In this document: positions 56,653 through 64,000 of the stretch, one piece after another
Position numbering within the stretch: the stretch's first letter is position 1
Layout: the number at the start of each line of letters is the position of its first letter
Assembly: GCA_032622095.1 (NCBI GenBank)
Contig: CP136063.1
Span: forward strand, 117,076,723-117,140,722
Reading direction: 5' to 3'
Source: Siphonodentalium dalli
Lineage: Eukaryota > Mollusca > Scaphopoda > Gadilida > Siphonodentaliidae
Length of the DNA stretch: 64,000 nt
Notes under the pieces: generated by a model
Database searches by the model: none
Told to the model about the DNA's origin: nothing
What the model saw: the letters and a program-made list of their open reading frames with translations, nothing else
Position numbers and translations under genes: made by a program

Positions 56653-58107
56653 ATATAATCTCTAGATTCTTCTCGTCAGTACCCTTAAGTGCCTACATTT
56701 TGAATGATATTCTAACTTTGCAACCGGAGTAAAAGTTTGTTTATCTAGCAATAAATAGGAGCACATTGCTCCTCGTTACTGGAAGCGTTATAATGTTGTT
56801 TTTTTCCAAACAATATACAATTAACCATTCTTTCACAGAACTCATTCTTAGTCAATGGCACTTTCGAATAGATAATAAATCTGTCCGGTCAGTACAATTT
56901 TACAAAAATATGCATTGAAGTACAGTTAATCAGTGCAAGTCTTCTGCATGATAACTATATGATATATTTGTTCGATGAAGTTTTGGGAATAGAAATGCAA
57001 TAAAACTATCAAAAATATATAAATCTGTGCACCTATTGGCTTATGTTATTCCGTCATTATTCTTCTATTTGGATTTGCAAATACATTACCATCACGACAT
57101 GCCGCAATCTTTTAAACAATGATTATCTTGAACATGGTGACACACATATTCTTGCCGGCATAGGAGGGTTTAAGATTCAATTTTACATGGCCAGCCCAAA
57201 GTTTCACCAAAGAGGGCTTATCCCATACATGATCACACTGCGGTATCTGTTTGTCATACCACATACCTGAAGCTTCAATTTCGCCGGTCATAACAAATTT
57301 AATAGCTGTGCATGATTGTGTTCGTAACTACACTAGCTGGTGGAAAGTAAACAATGTTTATCAATTGCGACGCGAGGTATATCAAATCTTCTCCCGCGGG
57401 GAATCATAAAAGCTGTTTGAGCATGGACATACCGGCCCAAACATGAAATTTATGCATGAGTTCCTGATAATAATAGCACACGTATGTCGTGCTATGTCGA
57501 GTCTACTTCCTTGTTGTTGCTATGTATTTAGAGCGTCTTGGTGGCTCTAACCGAGACATATAATTGGGCTAGCTTGAACAACGCCTTTTATTGGATCGAT
57601 ACACAACAGCTCATGGGAAAACTAGGGAATTCCCCTTCTTGATACGTCATGTCTTGCATATACCAGGGAGTATAAATATTTATAATCCCTGCATATACTT
57701 AGGCCACACGGAGGTGATTTCTCACGTCTAAACTAAATTCGCTGCTATACCAGAACCATATTATTATTCCCTACATTATGTCATTTGGGACGAGAACGAT
57801 AGGAAATGATACGAACGGCGGAGTTCTGTCCCATGCTTCGCTGGCGTGTATGGCGGAATCACTAAACTACTGTGTTAATGTTTCGGCCAAATTCACCGAA
57901 TCGAAGCATGTGGGCCACTCCATTGATAGTTACCAGCTAGACTGACACCAGGTGATCGTGAACATGCAAGAACACTCATATAGGTGTTTACTTAAAAAAA
58001 TAAATCCCCAAGTGTGCGACAGGGTTGTACTATACTGTACTATACTACGCCACGCCACGCCACGCCACGCATGCCACGCCACCATACTATACTGTATAGT
58101 ATATAAT
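56653..58107. other. No gene recognised; ACGCC microsatellite
   Basis: Unique sequence except for GTACTATACT duplications and a CCACG/CACGC microsatellite at 58047-58081, directly before the next pearl-like element. Confidence 0.4.
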
Positions 58108-58742
58108 TATACCCCCTTTAAAAAAAAAGGGGGGGGTATACTGTTTTGCACCTGTCCGTCCGTCCGTGCGTCCGTCCGTACGTCCATCCGATGTATGTTC
58201 ATGTCATAACTTGAACAGTAGTGCTCGGATCTCAATAAAATTTTGTATGGCTGTTCATTACTATAAGGGCATTCAATAGACGGTTGCATCGTTTTGTTCG
58301 GATTTTCCATTCTAGAGTTATTCATCTTTGTTTATCTTGAAATGTTGGATTTTTGGTCTGTCTGGTGTCTGTTCATGTCATAACTTCAACAGTTGTGCTG
58401 GGATCTCAATGATATTTGGTATGGATGTTCACTACTATGAGGACATTAAAAAGTGGGTTCCATCGTTTTGTTCGGAATTTCCATTCTGGAGTTATTCATC
58501 TTTGTTTATCTGGAAATGTTGGCTTTTTCGTCCGTCTGGTGTCTGTTCATGTCGTAACTTCAACAGTTGTGCTGGGATCTCAATGAAATTTGGTATGGAT
58601 GTTCACTACTATGAGGACATTCAATATAGGGTTCCATTGTTCTGTTCTACTTTTCTATTCTAGAGTTATTCATCTTTGTTTATCTGGAAATGTTGGTTGT
58701 TTGGTCCATCCAATGTCTGTTCAGCTCATAACTTGAACAGTA
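58108..58742 (+). mobile_element. Pearl-like element, TATACCCCC family (family 4), left part
   Basis: It begins with the hairpin TATACCCCCTTT-AAAAAAA-AAAGGGGGGGG-TATA (58108-58140). A CGTCCGTCCGTGCGTCCGTC microsatellite follows (58156-58190), then three 174-bp units. The array is cut at about 58742 by a LINE fragment, and no right terminus is found beyond it. Confidence 0.82.
58197..58742 (+). repeat. 174-bp tandem repeat, three full units
   Basis: GTTCATGTCATAACTT-AACAG starts at 58197, 58371, 58545 and 58719, exactly 174 bp apart. Units contain ATGTTCACTACTATGAGGAC and TTCCATTCTGGAGTTATTCA. The length is a multiple of three, which explains the 111-codon false ORF. Confidence 0.92.
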
Positions 58743-59730
58743 ATTTTTATAGATGACATATCGGACATTTTTGATCAGTCATGCTCGCCTGTGAATATTG
58801 GGAACACCGCCATCAATCATCTTCTTTTTGCCGATGACCTAATCTTATTATCTGACTCACAGGACGGCTTACAAAACTGCCTGAATAATTTACAAGTATA
58901 TGTAAATAACAACAACCTTGCAATTAATACTGACAAAAGTAAATGCATGGTATTTCGAAAAAGCAAAACTCTAACATTTCCCTCGTTCAAGATTGGCAAT
59001 CTTCCCATTGCACTTGTTGATGAGTACACATATTTAGGCATTAGATTCTGTGCTAATTGGTCATTGAGAAAAGCACAAAATGAAGTAAGCAACGATATAT
59101 TCTCAATTAATGTGTGGATCAAACTGTATGATAAACTCATTAAACCCATTACACTATATGGTTGCGAAATATGGGCCTCTGATATCAACCTCAACAATAT
59201 AGATACTGCGCCATGTGAATCGTCTCATCTCAATTTTTGCAAACGAGCACTTGGAATAAACAGGAAAGCATCAAATCACGCGGTACGTGCTGATCTTGGT
59301 AGATACCCCGTTGTTTATGAAGCATTATCTCGTGCTACTAAATATGCGTTAAAAATATCGACTGCAGAAAAACATTCCCTCGTTCATAAATCAGCCACAA
59401 TGTCCGATGACCGCATAATCCCAAATAAGTGGTCCTTTAACTTTGACATTCCAAAACTCACGGAAATTATTGATACAACTGATCAGTATTTGAAGAAAAT
59501 TCAACACACTATTTGTGATAGTTTCAAGGTTGACCATGTGTCGTGTTTCAGAAGAGATATATATATAACGATGAAAAACCATCAGGTAAGAACAAATTGA
59601 GGGTGTATAGAGAAATAATAAGTGATTACGCATTGGAGCCATATTTGGACAAAGTAAAAAATATCATAAACGGGATACATAATAAAGATACTTTAGGTAT
59701 TAGTGTGAATTATTTTCTATGTGCATGATA
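58743..59730 (+). pseudogene. Third LINE: 5'-truncated ORF2 (RT to C terminus), CR1-like
   Basis: The frame enters mid-RT with FIDDISDIF, then HLLFADDLILLSD (the catalytic FADD box), LAINTDKSKCMVF, EYTYLGIRF and ITLYGCEIW, the same order as in the large LINE (YADD, FNYLGIIF, ILLYGCEIW). The first frame stops at 59600. A second frame (about 59575-59728) continues with KLRVYREIISDYALEPYL, showing one frameshift. No endonuclease is present. The 5' junction interrupts the 174-bp repeats of family 4. No target duplication was identified. Inactive. Confidence 0.85.
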
Positions 59731-61028
59731 CTTCTTATTTCAAACAAATAATTTCTTATACCTGTACACTATAGTTGACCCTATATTAACAGGAACATCT
59801 TAGTGGATACAATTATGTTATTTAAAAGTTCGCTGTACATCATCTGAACAATTTTGACCATGATAAGTCACTAAGGTATCGGTTAGGTCCCTACATGCAT
59901 GTAGTATATAACAGGACAAGGCATTGGATCTTGGACAACAATCGTCACACGACAAAGCAAATTATCAACAGGTCATGGAGTGTCATCATCAAAATTTCAA
60001 ATTAAAACACACTGCCATAGAATGTTATATCGACTGTGCAGTTGGGCTGGTCTGGACCTCAATTGTAATGATTGTTACAATTTATATTATGAGGACAAAT
60101 ATTACTTTGGTGAGTAAATACTTGACTGATAAAAGGTTTACGTACTCCATATTTACTTGAAAGACAACGGCACGCGATGGCTTCAAGTTGTTCCATAATA
60201 CCTCAACCTTTGGTGGATACCAGTAAAACCTGATGAAAAAGACGAATGCTAGACTCAACTTCAAGACTCCATGTGCACGCATAAGGAATTGTTCAATGAT
60301 TTTTTTTATCAGATGATGTACATATGTATAAATAATACAATAGAGTTGATGTGAGTGTTGAGTCTGATTACTTCTCTTCCATTTCAAATTGAAGATTGAC
60401 CAAATCGTTGTTTTTTCCAAGTTATTTACATTTAAAGATGCTCTTAATATTGTAAATGAAGGGTGCATCGAAAAGCCGAACGCAACCGAATAGGCCTATG
60501 TATAACCATGCCAGTTATCGTAGGATCACAAAACAAATATACTGTTTGTTTTTAATATAATCATGAAAGTTCATACTGACCATGATTCAAATAAAGAGCG
60601 TTTCTCTTGTTGATTATCAAATTAATCGCGAACGAAAAACAGGTCGTGCGAAAGTTTTTTTTATATGTCTCGCAATCACCGATTCTCACCTTAAAAATAG
60701 TCCATAGTAAATTATCGGTTAGACGCAGCCTATATACCTGTTTTTGTCGTCATAATTTATGTAAACAAAGGATAAGACTTATACGTACCGTATACCAATG
60801 TATCCACATGTCAACTATATGTATATAACAAGATACAGTAAATTTAGTTTCTGGTGATAATTTTTGTCGTCTTTTATTCCTAAAATCACTTCCGATCTGT
60901 CAAAGCCACTGCGAACCGTTACCTCACAACCTCTATGAGGGCATGCGCGCATGTCGGTATATATTTCCGGGTGAATTTTGCTAGGCTGACAAATATTCGA
61001 GGTGGATGAAATAAATTGGGTTTTAAAA
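59731..61028. other. No gene recognised
   Basis: Unique AT-rich sequence. AATAAAGAGCGTTT at 60591-60604 matches, inverted, the AAACGCTCTTTATT phrase seen near 25433 and 63723. The 128-codon minus-strand frame at 60082-60468 has no motif. Confidence 0.4.
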
Positions 61029-61140
61029 AACTCTTGAGATTTGATGGGTGGGTTCATCGACTCAAATCAATTAGTTTTTATTTACTTCCGAAATCGAAGA
61101 ATAGTGAGTTAGGTGCGTTATATCGGTAAGGGTGACCTTA
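61029..61140 (+). mobile_element. TTAA MITE, AGGTACTCAATCC family, right-end fragment
   Basis: TTTGATGGGTGGGTTCATCG, ACTCAAATCAA, CCGAAATCGAAGAATAGT and TTAGGTGCGTTATATCGG follow the order of the intact copy at about 31648-31738, with many substitutions. The left part is missing. Confidence 0.7.
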
Positions 61141-62037
61141 GTTATACCCTATACATACATTTTCTTACTTCGACAATATAATCTAAAGCTAATATCTATG
61201 GTACTCGTAATATATAGTAATTGATTGCTTTGTCATGTTCATGTGATTACACTAAACTTGAATACATGTCGGTCAATTAAATAATAATTCAACATTTATG
61301 CAAGGATTTTATACACAATAGACCGTACTAACTAGTACTGTAGAATATGGTATTTGTTTCAACACCATTCTCAAAATTTCAGGTCAATGAAATATTACAC
61401 ATGTATGCTGCAATTTAAAATAGCCCTTTGCTATTCATGTTTTATCATTTTGATTCTATCCAAGGGAGATGCAGTTGTATAATGTATCCTATGTTCATGT
61501 TTTGTCAACTTAAATTGTCATTCCTGGAATATGTCAAAACTTACCTTTATCTACAAGAAATCAATTACTATCTGCGCCAGTGCCTACAATGTACATGTAC
61601 CGGATTGTCTATTTTGGGATAGACCATTATATGTCGCTTATTGGCTTTAGTTTATAGAAATGGTGCAGTTACAGACTGTGGCACTGCCTAACTCATTTGC
61701 GGCCTCTCGTTGATACATTTACATGTGTATAGTCTTTGAGTGAAATTTGGCTTTTTGGATGAAAACTTAAAATCCATAAGTCCACACAATGGGGACAATT
61801 TGATTGACATTTAAAGAAGTAAAATAGCTTGGACAAATTCATGAGGTAACATAACCATTACTATAGTACCTCAATCATGTCCATGTACATGTACTGCGTC
61901 CACATGCCTGACTTACAGAGCCTCATACTTTATATTTAAACCTATCGCTGGAATACTGTAGCTCAGCTGGCACACAATTTTCTCAGGGTGGCAGTTTTAT
62001 GCTAATTTGATACTCAGGATTCATACGCGCAGTTTTT
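61141..62037. other. No gene; possible family 2 right-end remnant
   Basis: GCGGCCTCTCGTT at 61698-61710 matches the last bases of family 2 (GATCGGCCTCTCGTT), but the hairpin before it is gone. TAGCTCAGCTGGCACA at 61960 looks like a tRNA A box, yet no B box follows. Confidence 0.35.
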
Positions 62038-62672
62038 AACCGGTATTCGGTATTCAACAAAAAGGCCAGTTCGCAGCTTTTATAGTACAAAATAAAAATT
62101 TGTCGTATTAATTTCCAGCCAAGATAACATATTTCGATGTAATTCAGGCTATTATCTATGGGTATGTGGAAGTTATGGATACTACATCAGCAAATATATG
62201 AAAATATTATATTATTGTGAAATCACAATTTTTTTCCAATATTTTCTTACTTGTAACTGGTACTCAGGATTCAATCTTATATATTAACTGGTATTCAGAA
62301 GGTGGAAGGGGTGGCAACACCATCAATAATGGTCAATTCAATTGTGATTGCCATTGGAGGGTCGGTCCGCCTTGATGAGGGTGTTACTCCCTACCGCCCA
62401 TGAATACTGAATACCAGTTTACAGTTATGGATCATTGATGAATGCTATGTACGAGCTAAGAAAATATGGATGACATTCTTAGTAATTTTACTAAAAATAT
62501 CATATTTTTCTCACATTTGTTGAAGTATTGTCCATAACATCAACATATCAAGAGGTATTAGACTGAATTAGATCAAAATATGTCACTTGGGTGGAAAATA
62601 CTCTAAATTTGTGTAATTGTGTGCTATAAAAGCTGCAAGCCAGCCTTTTTTGCGGAGTCCTCAATGCCGGTT
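62038..62672. mobile_element. Foldback element with nested inverted repeats
   Basis: Outer arms: AACCGG-TATTCGGT then AAAAAGGCCAG and GCAGCTTTTATAG at 62038-62085, and inverted CTATAAAAGCTGC, CTGGC-TTTTTTGCGGA and GCCGGTT ending at 62672. The similarity extends about 130-160 bp inward. An inner pair, TTAACTGGTATTCAG (62286-62300) and CTGAATACCAGTTTA (62407-62421), encloses a GC-richer centre. It is non-coding. Confidence 0.75.
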
Positions 62673-63326
62673 ATATTGCCATATGAATTCTTAGTACCAG
62701 ATAACATGTGGTATGTATACAGCGTACCACCTGCAAATGGCCTGAATGTCGTGTACCAAACCAAGGGATCATGATGGGGTGGCAACCTCCTTGATCATAG
62801 TCTGTATTCTATGTTAACCGTTTCGAGGTGGTGCAATTAATAAGACTATGTAATCAAGTAACGGCGGGGAAGCAATTACGTAGGCGCGGATCGATGTCCA
62901 ACGGCGGTGATCGAGTTACAACGACATTTACGGCAAAAAGCTTGAATTTGTCAATGTTTCTACGACTTCCGACAGCATAACAGCCACATTGCTTATTTTA
63001 CTGTACGTATCTGGGTCACGCGAAGCACATATCGCCCATGTAGTGTTCATTCCGTCTCGGATATGCTTACCTCAGGTTTCATCGAATCAGAAGGAACGGC
63101 GGTGACGTGGGCGAACAATGACGTTGAACGATCTCCCCACTGACATAAAGGATTGAATTCGTGTTTGAATTTTAGTTCAGAACTGTCACTTATTTCGTTT
63201 ATTGCATAATTCAATTACCTACTATACAATTCTCCCCAGTTTAAGATCCCAAAACACATTCACAATGGGATATACCGTATCACATCAGATATATTAGGTC
63301 TACGCCAAATATATGGTACAAGCAGA
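62673..63326. other. No gene recognised
   Basis: A GC-richer patch at 62860-63080 contains several CG dinucleotides (AACGGCGGTGATCGAG), but I see no exon signals. Confidence 0.35.
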
Positions 63327-64000
63327 TTAGCCCGCCACTGGCGGGATTGGTCCCATGGCTTTGGTCGATCCATTAATTTTTGTTTTTCAAGGTAACACAG
63401 TACAGGCACGCCGACAGCATGCTATCATTTGCGGGTACCCGTTTCAAGGTCATGTTGGGTGGACAAAATAACCCGTCAAAAATATTCCCCGTCCCGAGTT
63501 GACCATACGTAACAAATTTCACGTCGATGTCACCGCTGACGACCGAGATATCGCCCAAGGTCATTTGTGGGTACCCGTTTCAAGGTCAACGTCACCTCAG
63601 GCGGATAAACTGACCCGACGAAAATCTCCCCCGCCCATTGGAAGCCCAAAGTACGACATTTCGTCTCGATATCCCCAGTTTCCGAGACGGTCGATTGAGT
63701 CGTATTTATACTCGTGTATATAAACGCTCTTTAACAACGACACCGCATATACGATCGCTCCTTAATCATTAACCCATCAATTCCAACGACGTTGGCGGTG
63801 GCAGGGCGAAGGGTGAATGGGTGCTCGGACGTTCTCAGAAGCGGTGCGATGGCACTTATTGTGGATTTTAACCCTTAGATAGCAAGTTTGGGCTCAATCG
63901 GTCGAGCCGTTTTCGAGTCTATAAAGGATATACATACACACACATATATATACGGAAGTCTTAAAATATATAGTAGACCAGCAGGTTAGCCCCCCACTGG
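63327..64000 (+). repeat. Tandem family beginning TTAGCCCGCCACTGG, continuing past the window
   Basis: The hairpin CCCGCCA-C-TGGCGGG (63331-63345) opens the unit. GGGTACCCGTTTCAAGGTCA occurs at 63433 and 63569 (136-bp period) with CCGTC/CCGCCC and GACGACCGAGATATCG around it. A conserved tail, GGGCTCAATCGGTCGAGCCG with TTTTCGAGTCTATAAAGG, leads to a second TTAGCCCCCCACTGG at the window edge, 659 bp after the first. This is probably a head-to-tail pair of another hairpin-started element. The ORFs here are artefacts. Confidence 0.6.

Noticed and set aside
61960-61990. tRNA gene suggested by TAGCTCAGCTGGCACA
   Set aside because: No B box (GGTTCGANNCC) and no cloverleaf follow within 90 bp.

Overview
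This window is eukaryotic, AT-rich and dominated by repeats. It looks like a marine invertebrate, most likely a bivalve or other mollusc. The evidence is several families of 'pearl'-like tandem-repeat elements (leading hairpin, CGTC microsatellite, core units of about 150-190 bp), a CR1-like LINE whose ORF1 carries an esterase domain, and many TTAA-flanked MITEs. The taxonomic call is inference. Most open frames here are chance ORFs inside repeats.

Host coding sequence that I can support is limited to two terminal exons on the + strand, at 4776-5140 and 39412-40094. Each begins after a good splice acceptor in the same phase. Each encodes a Ser/Thr-rich stalk, one transmembrane helix and a cytoplasmic tail, and the two resemble each other around the membrane. 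No ectodomain exon is visible in the 34 kb between them, so they may be alternative last exons of one receptor-like gene that starts left of the window.

Layout. 1-2140: right part of a pearl-like array. 3318-3684: TTAA MITE. 4776-5140: exon. 5305-6870: old degenerate array. 7937-10117: pearl-like element. 11417-13030: nested foldback element. 13235-14360: pearl-like element with 192-bp units. 15038-17843: 67-bp repeats, then a second copy of the first array family. 21553-22791 and 29905-30751: further members of the 7937 family. 28848-29310 and 31300-31738: TTAA MITEs. 34643-34967: a MITE made of palindromic 21-bp repeats. 36089-37960: MITEs and an inverted array remnant. 39412-40094: exon. 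42934-51241: a TTAA MITE split by a 7.9-kb CR1-like LINE. 51548-52352: a truncated LINE with a 20-bp target-site duplication. 53418-53827 and 54529-56652: foldback elements, the second containing a TTAA MITE with a visible empty site. 58108-59730: pearl-like array interrupted by a third LINE. 61029-64000: MITE fragment, foldback element, and the start of another tandem family.

The most useful points are the twin terminal exons; the LINE whose ORF1 and ORF2 share one frame across a single TGA, with an unusually long ORF2 leader; the shared hairpin/CGTC/tandem-core/hairpin design of five sequence-unrelated families, which points to a common (Helentron-like) mobiliser; and a YY1-like CCATCTTGG box in each monomer of the largest arrays.
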